This document shows, piece by piece, positions 8,382 through 17,045 of a stretch of 64,000 nt of DNA. The translations under genes and the position numbers were made by a program. Each line of letters starts with the position of its first letter. Positions within the stretch are counted from its first letter, which is position 1. The stretch comes from Pseudomonas sp. BN411. GTDB taxonomy: Bacteria > Pseudomonadota > Gammaproteobacteria > Pseudomonadales > Pseudomonadaceae. Where the stretch lies: positions 1 through 64,000 of the forward strand of contig NZ_SSOM01000065.1 of NCBI RefSeq assembly GCF_029871235.1, read 5' to 3'. The notes beneath the pieces are model-generated. The model had not been told where the DNA came from, did not search any database, and saw nothing but the letters and a program-made list of their open reading frames with translations.

Positions 8382-10109
8382 TTAGTGGTTGCGCGCGGTT
8401 TTGTCGGCGTTCGCGCTGCTCTGCGCGGTCAGGGCCTGCTCCGCCTGGTGTTCCCGCAGCGCACGCCAGCGGGCGGTGACGGCCTTTGGCGCCCAGATCT
8501 GCGGTTCCGACGCTTCGAAATCGTCGGCTTTCTCTCGCTCGGCGACTTTCTCCTGGGCGATGCCGAAGGCGCGTTCCAGGTCATCGGTCTCGCTGAAGGC
8601 GTCGGCGAACAGGGCGCGACCGAAGTAGGTGAAGTCGTTCTCTTCGGAGCAACCGAAGGACACGCGATCGGAGCGGGCGGCGGTCATGATCAGGGTCTTC
8701 TCATCCTTCAGGGGTGGAATGAAACCACCGGAGTAACAGGCGGAAATCACCAGCACCTTGTACCTGTCCTTGAGGGGCGCGAGCAGGCTCGCGAATTCCT
8801 GTGCCGGCAGGTGGCCCAGTTGCAGGCCGGGTTGCTCCAGGGCCAGTTCGTGGGTTGGCGAGCCGTGGCTGGTGAGGTAGATGAACACCAGGTCTTCTGG
8901 ACCGCTGCGCCGGGCAACCGCCTGGATGGCCCGGGCAAGGCTTTCGCGGGTGGCCAGGGGGCGGTCGGCCATGTGCTCGCGGTGGTTGACCAGGGTGATC
9001 TGGCCGTGGGCGCCGAAGCGTTCGGCCAGGAGCTTGGAAACATAGTCTGCTTCGCGCAGGAACACGCTCTGGCGTCCGTCGCCGGCGAGGCTGATGGAGT
9101 AGAGCTCCACGTCCGGGGTGGAGGCCGGTACGGCGTCGATGGCCTGTTGGAGCAGGTCGCCCTGGGCCAGCAGGCCAATTTCCAGGGGATCGGGCAGGGC
9201 CTTGCCCTGTTCGTCACGAATGCGTGTGCCGTCCTGCCAGACGCCTCCTTCATGCTTGCCGTCCACCAGCGTCAGCTTGCCGGTGCCGCTGTAGAGGCCG
9301 TCGTTGAAGTGCCCCTGGTAGCGGCTGCCGTCGGCCAGGGATAGCTTGCCTTCACCCTGGTAGCGCCAGTGCTTGAAGTGGCCCTGGTAATGACTGCCGT
9401 CGGCGCCGATGAATTCGCCTTCGCCAACCAGATTGCCTTCCTTGAACCGGCCGCTCCAGACATCGCCGTCGCCACTGCTGAAACGGCCCTTGCCATCGAA
9501 CAGGCTGTCCTTGAACTCGCCGATGTAGTGGGAGCCGTCTTCGCCCTGATAGGCGCCCTGGCCCTGGAGTTGGCCGCGCTTGAATCTTCCGCTGAAGCGG
9601 TTGCCGGCCTCGTCGGTGCGGACCCCTTCGCCGTCCGGCGTGCCGGCACTGAAGAGGCCCTGATAATTGCTGCCATCGGGCCACTCAAGGCTTCCGAAGC
9701 CCTGGTACTTGTCATTGCGGAACTGACCGCGATAGGTGACGTCGCCCTGGCGCAGGGTGCCTTCGCCATCGAACTGGTTATGGGCGAAGCCGCCCTCGTA
9801 GGTGGTGCCATTGCCGTAGGCGAGGCGTCCCTGGCCGTGGAACAGGCCGGCCTTGAATTCGCCGCTGTAGACCAGGCCATTGGGGCCGTGCCATTCGCCC
9901 TGGCCATCCGGTTGGCCATCCTTGAACTGACCTTCGAACCAGGTGCCGTTGTTGTAGTCCAGGCGCCCCGGACCTTGCAGCAGGCCGTCGACCAGATCGC
10001 CGCGATAGCGGGAGCCGTCCGGCAGGCGAGCGTCTGGCGGGGTCAGGGGTTCTCCTTCGCCGCAGGCCGCAAGAAGCAGTGCGAGCGTGAGGGGCAGAAG
10101 CGGCTTCAT
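8382..10109 (-). CDS. Lipoprotein with about eleven MORN repeats and a C13 (legumain/caspase-fold) cysteine protease domain
   Basis: A 575-residue protein. It starts with a lipoprotein signal peptide ([16 protein letters not shown], acylated Cys16). Residues about 32-300 hold some eleven MORN-type units of 20-24 residues (YRGDL, FEGQF, YSGEF, YEGGF, YRGQF, YQGLF, FSGRF, YIGEF, WSGRF, YQGHF twice). The C-terminal third is a C13-like peptidase: a His in [13 protein letters not shown] (about His415) and a Cys in [12 protein letters not shown] (about Cys458) form the expected dyad, preceded by [18 protein letters not shown]. It is probably a membrane-anchored periplasmic protease; the substrate is unknown. 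The start at 10109 is set by the signal peptide. Confidence 0.88.
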   Translation of the reverse strand: MKPLLPLTLALLLAACGEGEPLTPPDARLPDGSRYRGDLVDGLLQGPGRLDYNNGTWFEGQFKDGQPDGQGEWHGPNGLVYSGEFKAGLFHGQGRLAYGNGTTYEGGFAHNQFDGEGTLRQGDVTYRGQFRNDKYQGFGSLEWPDGSNYQGLFSAGTPDGEGVRTDEAGNRFSGRFKRGQLQGQGAYQGEDGSHYIGEFKDSLFDGKGRFSSGDGDVWSGRFKEGNLVGEGEFIGADGSHYQGHFKHWRYQGEGKLSLADGSRYQGHFNDGLYSGTGKLTLVDGKHEGGVWQDGTRIRDEQGKALPDPLEIGLLAQGDLLQQAIDAVPASTPDVELYSISLAGDGRQSVFLREADYVSKLLAERFGAHGQITLVNHREHMADRPLATRESLARAIQAVARRSGPEDLVFIYLTSHGSPTHELALEQPGLQLGHLPAQEFASLLAPLKDRYKVLVISACYSGGFIPPLKDEKTLIMTAARSDRVSFGCSEENDFTYFGRALFADAFSETDDLERAFGIAQEKVAEREKADDFEASEPQIWAPKAVTARWRALREHQAEQALTAQSSANADKTARNH

Positions 10110-10149
10110 CGGGTGTCCTTTTCCTTGCATCTGCCCTTCAGTTTGGCGC

Positions 10150-10177
10150 AAAAAAGCCCGCTGCTGCGGGCTTTTTT
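10150..10177. terminator. Bidirectional rho-independent terminator
   Basis: A perfect stem GCCCGC/GCGGGC with a 4-base loop is flanked by six A residues on one side and six T residues on the other, so it can work in both directions. It sits between the MaoC gene and the MORN-C13 gene, and so ends the MaoC transcript and separates the two genes. Confidence 0.9.
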
Positions 10178-10193
10178 GTGGCCTGGCTACGGC

Positions 10194-10649
10194 TTAGACG
10201 AAGCAGAGGCTCAGGGATTCGGCGATGTAGGCGGGCTTCTGCTGGCCTTCGATTTCCAGGGTGCAGAGGGCCTTGATCAGCCATTGGCCGGGGTTCTTCT
10301 CGTTGACGTCGATGACCTTCACGGCCAGGCGCACGCGGGAATCCACCTTCACCGGCTGGATGAAGCGCACGCTGTCGAGGCCGTAGTTGACGACCATCTT
10401 CGCGCCTTCAGGCAGAACCAGCAGGCCGTCGATCAGTTTCGGAATCAGCGACAGGCTGAGGAAGCCGTGGGCGATGGTGGAACCGAAGGGGGTCTGCTTG
10501 GCGCGCTCAGGGTCGACGTGGATGAACTGGTGGTCTTCGGTGCATTCGGCGAACTGGTTGATGCGGTTCTGGTCGATGCTGATCCAGTCCGAGTGGCCCA
10601 ATTCCTTGCCAACGTAATTCTTCAGTTCCGCTACTGGTACGTACGCCAT
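10194..10649 (-). CDS. MaoC-family (R)-specific enoyl-CoA hydratase
   Basis: A 151-residue single hot-dog-fold protein. The hydratase-2 motif is present: CTEDHQFIHVDPERAKQTPFGSTIAHGFLSLSL contains the Asp and His of the active site and the conserved Pro-Phe-Gly. Such proteins add water to trans-2-enoyl-CoA to give (R)-3-hydroxyacyl-CoA, either for polyhydroxyalkanoate supply or in side branches of beta-oxidation. It has its own terminator downstream and a 216-base gap upstream, so it is probably a single-gene unit. Confidence 0.88.
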   Translation of the reverse strand: MAYVPVAELKNYVGKELGHSDWISIDQNRINQFAECTEDHQFIHVDPERAKQTPFGSTIAHGFLSLSLIPKLIDGLLVLPEGAKMVVNYGLDSVRFIQPVKVDSRVRLAVKVIDVNEKNPGQWLIKALCTLEIEGQQKPAYIAESLSLCFV

Positions 10650-10805
10650 ACGTCATCCTCCGTGGATGCAGTGTTGTAATTTTTCTGGTCCGGGGGGCTT
10701 GGCCCCTCGTTTGCGTGCCCGGCGTAGATCAACACGCCGGAGGAGGACGGTCAAGACGGCATGCCCCCTGCGAATGGCGGGTTATAGCGCGGCGGCGGGC
10801 AAGCC

Positions 10806-10811
10806 TATAAT
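10806..10811 (+). promoter_or_regulatory. Candidate -10 element upstream of the lrgA-like gene
   Basis: TATAAT preceded by GCC lies 55 bases before the ATG at 10866. No good -35 hexamer is seen at the right distance, so this is a weak promoter call. Confidence 0.35.
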
Positions 10812-10865
10812 GCCCCCCGTCCCGGCCGAGGCTCGCCTGGCCGGACCTGACCCGTGGAGAACCTC

Positions 10866-11228
10866 ATGCTGTTGCGCGGACTGACCTGGCTGGTGCTGTT
10901 CCAGCTGATCGGTAGCGGGCTCAATGCCCTGTTCCTGTCCATGCTGCCCGGGCCCATCATCGGCCTGGTGCTGCTCTTCCTCTATCTGCTGGTGCACGGC
11001 GAAGTGAGCGAGCCGCTGAGCCTGGCCGCCAGCAGCCTGCTGCGCTACCTGCCGCTGCTGCTGGTGCCGCCAGCGGTAGGTGTGATGGTCTACGCCCAGG
11101 CCATCTGGGCGGACTTCTGGGCCATTGTCGGGGCGCTGGTGCTGTCCCTGCTGACCGCTTTCCTTTTCTGTGGCTGGCTGATGCAGAAGCTCATCGATCG
11201 TCAGGCGCGCCGCAAGGAGGATGCATGA
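10866..11228 (+). CDS. CidA/LrgA-family holin-like membrane protein
   Basis: A 120-residue protein with four hydrophobic segments. The pattern LLRGLTWLVLFQLIGSGLNALF followed by LPGPIIGLVLLFLYL is the CidA/LrgA signature (the Pro-Gly-Pro-x-Ile-Gly stretch). These small membrane proteins act with an LrgB-type partner in export or murein-hydrolase control. The ATG at 10866 is preceded by GGAG; a GTG at 10854 is an alternative start. Its last four bases overlap the LrgB-type gene. Confidence 0.88.
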   Translation: MLLRGLTWLVLFQLIGSGLNALFLSMLPGPIIGLVLLFLYLLVHGEVSEPLSLAASSLLRYLPLLLVPPAVGVMVYAQAIWADFWAIVGALVLSLLTAFLFCGWLMQKLIDRQARRKEDA

Positions 11229-11941
11229 ACCTCGACTGGCAAGCCGCCGTGCAGGCGATGGTGCATCACCCTCTGTTCGGCTTCGGCGTGACCCTGGCGG
11301 CCTACCAGTTGGCCCTGGCCGCCTACGAGAAGACCCGCTGGGTGTTCCTGCAGCCGGTGCTGCTGTCCATGTTGCTGCTGATCGGCGTATTGCTGGCGTT
11401 TGGCATCACCTACCAGGAGTACCGCCAGAGTACCCAGCTGCTGACGGTGTTCCTCGGCCCGGCGACGGTGGCGCTGGCGGTGCCGCTGTTCCTCAACCTG
11501 CGGCGGATTCGCCAACTGTTCTGGCCCACCCTGCTGACGCTGGTGTTCGGCGGGCTCTTCGCTACGCTGTCGGTAGCGGCGCTGGGCTGGTGGTTCGGCA
11601 CTGAGCACATGGTGCTGATGACCCTCTTGCCGAAGTCGGTGACCTCGCCCATCGCCATGCTGGTGGCCGAGCAGCTCGGTGGGGTGGCCGCCCTGGCGGC
11701 GGTGTTCGTGCTGATCACCGGCGTGCTCGGCGCCATACTCGGGCCTGAGCTGCTACGCCGTTGTGGTGTGCACCATCCGGCCGCCCAGGGCATGGCCCTG
11801 GGGCTCACCGCCCACGCGGTAGGTACTGCGCGGGCGTTGCAGGAAGGCGAGGAGTGCGGTGCCTTCGCCGCCCTGGCGATGAGCCTGATGGGCGTTGCCA
11901 CCGCGGTACTGCTGCCGCTCGCCGTTGCCATGATTGCCTGA
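11225..11941 (+). CDS. CidB/LrgB-family membrane protein
   Basis: A 238-residue membrane protein with seven to eight hydrophobic segments. LPKSVTSPIAMLVAEQLGG and GMALGLTAHAVGTARALQEGE are the conserved LrgB/CidB blocks. Its ATGA overlap with the LrgA-like gene indicates translational coupling; the two products are expected to work as a pair in the inner membrane. No LytTR or LysR regulator of the lrg/cid type is next to them. Confidence 0.92.
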   Translation: MNLDWQAAVQAMVHHPLFGFGVTLAAYQLALAAYEKTRWVFLQPVLLSMLLLIGVLLAFGITYQEYRQSTQLLTVFLGPATVALAVPLFLNLRRIRQLFWPTLLTLVFGGLFATLSVAALGWWFGTEHMVLMTLLPKSVTSPIAMLVAEQLGGVAALAAVFVLITGVLGAILGPELLRRCGVHHPAAQGMALGLTAHAVGTARALQEGEECGAFAALAMSLMGVATAVLLPLAVAMIA

Positions 11942-11950
11942 GGTCGATGC

Positions 11951-12541
11951 ATGAAGCTGCCGCTGTTTCCGCTCAACACCGTGTTGTTTCCGGGCTGCAC
12001 CCTGGATCTGCAGATCTTCGAGGCGCGCTACCTGGACATGATCGGACGCTGCATGAAGCAGGGCGAAGGCTTTGGTGTGGTGTGCATCCTTGAAGGCCAG
12101 GAAGTGGGCGAGGCCGCCAGCCGCTTCGCCGCCATCGGCTGTGAGGCGCTGGTCCGCGATTGGCAGCAGCGTCCCAACGGATTGCTGGGCATTCGCGTGG
12201 AGGGCGGCCGGCGCTTCCATGTGAGCAAGGCGGAAGTGCTGCGCGACCAGTTGACCCTGGCCGAAGTAGAGTGGCTGGATGATGAACCCGAGCGCCCGTT
12301 GCGCCCGGAACACGCCGACCTCGCGGCCCTGCTCAATGCCCTGGCCGAGCATCCGATGGTCCAGGGGCTGGGCATGGGTGGCGTGGTGCACGGGCAGCAG
12401 GCGCTGGCTAATCAGCTGTCCTATCTGCTGCCCTTCCATATCAAGGAAAAGATTCACCTGCTGACCCTGAGCGATCCGGACGAACGCCTGGATTTCCTCC
12501 AGGGGTTGCTGGATCAGCTGCAGGGCGAATCCATCGCCTGA
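11951..12541 (+). CDS. LON substrate-binding-domain protein (no protease domain)
   Basis: A 196-residue stand-alone LON N-terminal domain: LPLFPLNTVLFPGCTLDLQIFEARYLDMIGRCM is the typical opening, with IRVEGGRRFHV in the middle. It lacks the AAA+ and Ser-Lys protease parts of Lon. Free-standing LON-domain proteins are widespread, but their role is not established. It begins 9 bases after the LrgB-type gene and is likely in the same operon. Confidence 0.87.
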   Translation: MKLPLFPLNTVLFPGCTLDLQIFEARYLDMIGRCMKQGEGFGVVCILEGQEVGEAASRFAAIGCEALVRDWQQRPNGLLGIRVEGGRRFHVSKAEVLRDQLTLAEVEWLDDEPERPLRPEHADLAALLNALAEHPMVQGLGMGGVVHGQQALANQLSYLLPFHIKEKIHLLTLSDPDERLDFLQGLLDQLQGESIA

Positions 12542-12557
12542 TGTGGGATTCAGCAGG

Positions 12558-13874
12558 TCAGTAGCTGTAGCGCGCCAGGGCCTCGGGCAGCGCCCAGACA
12601 GCGGCACCGCCCAACAGGGCCAGGCAGGCCGGCAGTACCACCAACCAGATACGCGGCGCCATTGCAGTGAGTGGTGCGGCACGCTGCATCAGCGCCAGGC
12701 CCGCCGCTGCGATGCCACCCGCCAGCAGGGCGCCGGCGAGGATGTCGGTGGGCCAGTGCACGCCGAGGTAAACCCGCGATAGCGCGATGGCCAGGGCCGG
12801 CAGGCAAGCCAGCAGCAGCCAGGTCAGGCGCAGGCGTCCTGGCTGCCCGCGACCGGCAAGAATCCCCAGTACCAGGAAGAAGGCGAAGGCCGCCGAGCTG
12901 TGCCCGCTGGGGAAGCTGAACGTGGTCAGGGGCTCGGCGAGCACTTCTGGCCGCGCCCGCGCGAAGAGCTGCTTGAGTCCGGTATTGGCCAGCGCGGTCG
13001 CCACCAGGGTGCCGATGGCGAAGCAGGCGGGGCGCCACTGGCGCAGCAGCAACAGCAGACCGCCGAGCAGGGCGCCGGCGAGGAGCTGGGTCGTGAAGTC
13101 GCCTAGGCGGGTGACCAGCACCATCAACTGGTCGAGGCTGGCGTGGCGCTGTTCCTGAACCAGCGCCATCAGGCCCTGGTCCAGAGCCTGAAGGTGCGGC
13201 CAGCCAACCAGCAGGGCGCCCAGCGCTATCAGGCTCAGGCCTGCCGCCAACGGGTTGGCCCAGCGTTTCTCACGTAGCGTGCTGTGGACGATCAGGCCGA
13301 GCATGGCCACCACCGTCACGATCACCACCCCGGCTTCGCCCCAGAAACCTTCCGGCAGCGGCAGGCGCAAGGCAGCACCGGTGGCCCAGCCGGGTACCAG
13401 GTAGGCCACGGCCCAGCCGGCGGCGGCCAGCATGCTTACGGCGACAAAACGCGGGAAGGGCATGTCCAGCATGCCGGCGACCATCGGCAGCATGGGCCGC
13501 AGCGGGCCGATGTAGCGGCCCACCAGCAGGCTGGCGACGCCATAGCGCTGGAAGTAGTTCTCGGCGCCGCTGATCCATTCCGGGTGGTCCCGCAGCAGTG
13601 GCAGGTTGCGGATGTTCTGGTGGAAGCGACGGCCCAGGCCGTAGGAGATCATGTCGCCCAGCAGTCCGCCGGTGTAGGCCAGCAGCAGGGTTTCCCAGAG
13701 CTCCAGCGCGCCGCTGCCGGCCATCACGCCAACGGCGAACAGCAGGGCGACGCCCGGTACCACGATGCCGGCGATGGCCAGGCATTCGATGCAGGCGATC
13801 AGGAAGATGGCCAGGCCCAGCCATTCCGGATTGGCGCCGAGCCAGGCGGTGACCTGGTCGAACCATTGACTCAT
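12558..13874 (-). CDS. DedA-PAP2 fusion membrane protein
   Basis: A 438-residue fusion. Residues about 1-200 are a DedA/SNARE-associated domain (GLLGDMISYGLGRRF and the FxRFG-type ENYFQRYGVASLLVGRYIGPLRPMLPMVAG). The C-terminal part is a type 2 phosphatidate phosphatase with all three motifs: KQLFARARP, FPSGHSSAAFAFF and SRVYLGVHWPTDILAG. It therefore probably combines lipid transport and dephosphorylation, for example of undecaprenyl pyrophosphate, in the inner membrane. The start at 13874 overlaps the upstream glycosylase stop by four bases. Confidence 0.93.
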   Translation of the reverse strand: MSQWFDQVTAWLGANPEWLGLAIFLIACIECLAIAGIVVPGVALLFAVGVMAGSGALELWETLLLAYTGGLLGDMISYGLGRRFHQNIRNLPLLRDHPEWISGAENYFQRYGVASLLVGRYIGPLRPMLPMVAGMLDMPFPRFVAVSMLAAAGWAVAYLVPGWATGAALRLPLPEGFWGEAGVVIVTVVAMLGLIVHSTLREKRWANPLAAGLSLIALGALLVGWPHLQALDQGLMALVQEQRHASLDQLMVLVTRLGDFTTQLLAGALLGGLLLLLRQWRPACFAIGTLVATALANTGLKQLFARARPEVLAEPLTTFSFPSGHSSAAFAFFLVLGILAGRGQPGRLRLTWLLLACLPALAIALSRVYLGVHWPTDILAGALLAGGIAAAGLALMQRAAPLTAMAPRIWLVVLPACLALLGGAAVWALPEALARYSY

Positions 13875-14581
13875 GGGTGAATGTCCTCGATCAGCGTGAA
13901 GTCGCGTCCTTCGACTTGCCCGCGGCGCAACGGATTGCGCGTGCAGTGGCGGGCGTAGGCGGCGTCGACGAAGCGGTAGGGCAGGTGTTCGTCGCGGCCG
14001 TGGGGAATTCCCAGGCGCGCGGTCTGGATGATGGTGGCGGGGCGCTCGTCGACGTCTTCGACGAACAGGCGCTGCCAGTCGAAGCGCTGACCGTCCCAGT
14101 CGGGCACCTTGAGGCCGAGGGAGCGGCACAGCAGGGTCTGGCCAGCGCAGAGGCGTTCGGCCGGGCGCGGCCCGCCCTGGGCGTCGGGGTTGTTGCCTTG
14201 CATGGCGGCCAGCGCGTCGGTGGGGGAGATGTCGTCCACCCAGGGGTGGCCGGACTTGATCAGTACTGCGTTACCGGCCCCGTGGGCGCTGAAGTTGAGC
14301 GAGTCGCCGCCCCGGGCGTAGTACATATAGATGTGCCCACCATCGAGAAAGAGTGCGCGGCGCTTGTGGGTGTAACCGAGGGAAGCATGGCTGCCCTTGT
14401 CCACCAGGTAGTAGGCCTCGGTCTCGATGATGCGCGCGGACAGCCAGCGACCGTCGACCCGGTGGCGGATGACCTTGCCCAGCAGCTCGCGGGCCACTTG
14501 CTGGGCGTCGCGGTCGAAAAAGGCATCGGTCAGCGGGCGGGCACCAGGCCAGGGCAAACTAAGGATGGGATCGCAGGACAT
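13871..14581 (-). CDS. DNA-3-methyladenine glycosylase (AAG/MPG type)
   Basis: A 236-residue alkyladenine-DNA glycosylase of the eukaryotic AAG/MPG fold, a base-excision repair enzyme. Visible blocks are FFDRDAQQVARELLGKVI, the catalytic-glutamate segment ARIIETEAYYLVDKGSHAS, IYMYYARGGDSLNFSAHG and AVLIKSGHPW. It is somewhat longer than the bacterial average of about 200 residues. It overlaps the DedA-PAP2 gene by four bases (coupled) and is divergent from the methyltransferase gene. Confidence 0.92.
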   Translation of the reverse strand: MSCDPILSLPWPGARPLTDAFFDRDAQQVARELLGKVIRHRVDGRWLSARIIETEAYYLVDKGSHASLGYTHKRRALFLDGGHIYMYYARGGDSLNFSAHGAGNAVLIKSGHPWVDDISPTDALAAMQGNNPDAQGGPRPAERLCAGQTLLCRSLGLKVPDWDGQRFDWQRLFVEDVDERPATIIQTARLGIPHGRDEHLPYRFVDAAYARHCTRNPLRRGQVEGRDFTLIEDIHP

Positions 14582-14696
14582 GGGGCTGTCGCAGGGTTAC
14601 GGGTCGGAATAGGCTCGCGATTATACGGAAGCACGCTGAGCCGAAGCTGAATGCCGGCGTCGGAATCGTCACGCAAAATAACAAGAGCCCGTTGCC

Positions 14697-15542
14697 ATGT
14701 CCCGAGCCGCCCGCGTCGACAGTGCCCACATCACCCCCAGTGCGCACTACACCGGTTATGTCTGGTATCGCCACCAGCTCGCCGAGGAGCCCTTCGTCAC
14801 CCCCTTCGGACGCTTCGCCCACGGCGTGCTGGCGCCGGTCAGTTGGGGCGCGCGCGTGGCCTTTGGCCTGGATGTGGAGCGCTTCCTGCTGCAGCGCCAC
14901 CTGCTGATCGACGCCCTGTTACGCGAGGCCATCGAACAGCGCGGGGTGCGCCAGGTGGTGGAAATCGCTTGCGGCCTGTCGCCTCGGGGGCGGCGTTTCT
15001 GTTCCCGTTACCCGCAATTGCGCTACCTGGAAGCCGACCTGCCGCCCATGGCCGCGCGCAAGCGGCTGCTGCTGCATGAAGAGGGCTGGCTGAATGCGCG
15101 GCATCAGGTTCGTCCTGTGGATATCCTCGCCGAGCAGTGCACGAACGACCTGCAGGCACTGTTCTCCGGGCTGGACCGGGAAGAGCCGGTGCTGGTGATC
15201 ACCGAAGGGCTGGTGAACTACTTCGAGCTACCGGTAATAGAAGGCTTCTGGGCTCGCCTTGCGGCGCAATTGCGCCAATTCCCGTCCGCCACCTACCTCA
15301 CTGATCTCTATCCCGACCTGCGCGAGCACCCGCGCTACCGGCAATTGCGCTGGGGCATTGACCTCGTGGGCCGATTGACCCGTGGCCGCTATTACCTGCA
15401 CTACCGGGGCGACGACGCCATTGTCGCGGGCTTCGAAGGTTGCGGCTTCGGCGAAGTCCGGGTGCATGACCCGAAGGAGTTGGAGGCAGCGCCGGCGGAT
15501 GCCTGGCCGGCGCTGGTGCGGGTGGTGGAGGGGAGGATCTGA
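14697..15542 (+). CDS. Class I SAM-dependent methyltransferase, LCMT-like
   Basis: A 281-residue protein of the leucine carboxyl-methyltransferase/PpmA-like family. The SAM-binding motif I appears as VVEIACGLSPRGRRF (about residues 81-95), and YLEADLPPMAARKRLLL and VLVITEGLVNYFELP correspond to later SAM-fold motifs. The family in bacteria often acts on small molecules or polyketides; the substrate here is unknown. It stands alone on the plus strand between two minus-strand genes. Confidence 0.83.
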   Translation: MSRAARVDSAHITPSAHYTGYVWYRHQLAEEPFVTPFGRFAHGVLAPVSWGARVAFGLDVERFLLQRHLLIDALLREAIEQRGVRQVVEIACGLSPRGRRFCSRYPQLRYLEADLPPMAARKRLLLHEEGWLNARHQVRPVDILAEQCTNDLQALFSGLDREEPVLVITEGLVNYFELPVIEGFWARLAAQLRQFPSATYLTDLYPDLREHPRYRQLRWGIDLVGRLTRGRYYLHYRGDDAIVAGFEGCGFGEVRVHDPKELEAAPADAWPALVRVVEGRI

Positions 15543-15583
15543 GGCGTCAATCAGGGGCGACCCCACAAAAGAAGCGCGCCGCG

Positions 15584-16813
15584 TCAGGCGCAGGACAGAG
15601 CGCGGGTTTCCGTCTGGACCACCTGCGCCGCCAGCGCCTCACTGGCCGCCGCGTCGGTATGGGGGAAGACCAGCGCCAGGCTGTCGCCGTCGTGGCGCAG
15701 CGCGAGTACATCCAGTGCTGGCAAGTCGCCTGCCTGTAGGCGCCAGCCTCGGGATGGCAGGTCGGCCGGCAGCGCGCCCTGCACCAGGCCGCCGAAGAAT
15801 CCCAGTTCGCTGACATCCACCGACCATTCGCCCGCTTCAGCGTGCAGCAGCCGGCCTCGTCGGTTCAGCGGGGCCACGCGCGGTTCCTGGCGCCGCTCCA
15901 GGCGGTCCAGGCGATTGCGTGCCAGACGCGTGGCACCGGGGCTGGCCAGGGGCAGGGCGGTGCCCTGGAGGAAGGGCCGATAGAAGCTGGCGCAGGCTTC
16001 GCGCTGCTCGAACTGGGCCAGGTGATCGCCGTTGTGGATAAGCGCGCAATCGGCATCGGCACAGGCGGCGGCGAAGCCCGCGTGCTCCCAGGGCTGGGTG
16101 AAATGGTCGTATTCGCCGGCCAGGACCAGGGTCGGGCAGGTCGGATGACGGGTGAATCCCGGGAAGTCGAGCAAGCGGCGGCTATTTTGCAGGTATCGCT
16201 CGACTTCTTGCGGGGAAAGTCGCTGCATCTGTCGCAGAAGTGCCTTGCGAAAGATCAGCGAGACGCCGGTTTCGTCCAGGCGCAGGGGATTGATCAGTCC
16301 GGTCAGGGCGCCCTGGGCGAAGCGCAGGACCTGGCCCTCAGCCAGCAGGTCCAGGCCTTCCTCCAGCATGCGCCGGGCGCCGGGGCGGCCGAAGGCGGTG
16401 ATCCCGGCCAGCAGCAGGCGTGCGCAGCGCTGCGGGTGGCGTACGGCGAACAGGGCCGCCAGGGCCGAGCCGTAGGACAGGCCGATGGGCATCAACGGTG
16501 GCAGGCGGAACTCTTCGGCGAACGCGGCGATCAGGTCGGCCAGCTGTTCGAGCGAGAGCTCAGGCGCCAGTTGCAGGTTTGCGCCCTGGCTTGGCAGGTC
16601 GAGGAGGATCACCGGGTGGTGGGGCAGCAGTTCCTGCACCTCCGCGCCGAATGAGCGAAAGCTCTGGAAGGCACCACCTAGCATCAGGACCGGCTCGCGA
16701 TTGTCCTCGGCGTGTCGGGAGAATGCCTGGTAATGCAGGGTCCAGGCGCCGAGCTGGACGACGCGGGGCGCATCGTTCAGGTGCTGTGGGGCGAAGTCGG
16801 TCTGGTAACGCAT
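15584..16813 (-). CDS. Alpha/beta hydrolase with a C-terminal PilZ-like domain
   Basis: A 409-residue protein. Residues about 40-285 are an alpha/beta hydrolase: nucleophile elbow GLSYGS (Ser113), acid in GEYDHFT (Asp236), His in NGDHLAQF (His264). The last 100 residues are not hydrolase. They contain RQEPR (Arg308-Arg312) and, 21 residues on, DVSELG (Asp333, Ser335, Gly338), matching the RxxxR and (D/N)xSxxG motifs of PilZ c-di-GMP receptors. The inference is a hydrolase whose activity or location responds to c-di-GMP. The ATG at 16813 has GGAG upstream; extending the frame to 16888 is not needed. Confidence 0.82.
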   Translation of the reverse strand: MRYQTDFAPQHLNDAPRVVQLGAWTLHYQAFSRHAEDNREPVLMLGGAFQSFRSFGAEVQELLPHHPVILLDLPSQGANLQLAPELSLEQLADLIAAFAEEFRLPPLMPIGLSYGSALAALFAVRHPQRCARLLLAGITAFGRPGARRMLEEGLDLLAEGQVLRFAQGALTGLINPLRLDETGVSLIFRKALLRQMQRLSPQEVERYLQNSRRLLDFPGFTRHPTCPTLVLAGEYDHFTQPWEHAGFAAACADADCALIHNGDHLAQFEQREACASFYRPFLQGTALPLASPGATRLARNRLDRLERRQEPRVAPLNRRGRLLHAEAGEWSVDVSELGFFGGLVQGALPADLPSRGWRLQAGDLPALDVLALRHDGDSLALVFPHTDAAASEALAAQVVQTETRALSCA

Positions 16814-16870
16814 GGCGGGTTCTCCGGCGCCTGGGCGCTTCTTGTTCTTCTGCGACGACTGCAATTTGAA

Positions 16871-16899
16871 GGTAAACAGCGCGGCCACTTTTGTTTACC
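16871..16899. promoter_or_regulatory. Inverted repeat between the hydrolase-PilZ gene and proA
   Basis: GGTAAACA (16871-16878) and TGTTTACC (16892-16899) are perfect 8-bp arms with a 13-base spacer, 58 bases upstream of the hydrolase start. The spacing fits two half-sites bound on successive helix turns. No regulator gene is adjacent. Confidence 0.4.
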
Positions 16900-17045
16900 C
16901 AACCTTCGGGCGGGCGCTCGGGGCGGGTGTCACCGTCCCCGCTGCGGCCCGCCTGGGACTAGGCCCGTGCCGTTACCGGCGGCGCCTGTGGAATGGGCTG
17001 TCTACCATCCGCCCGGCGCCGCTGGGCGCGGACGAGCGCGGTCGC

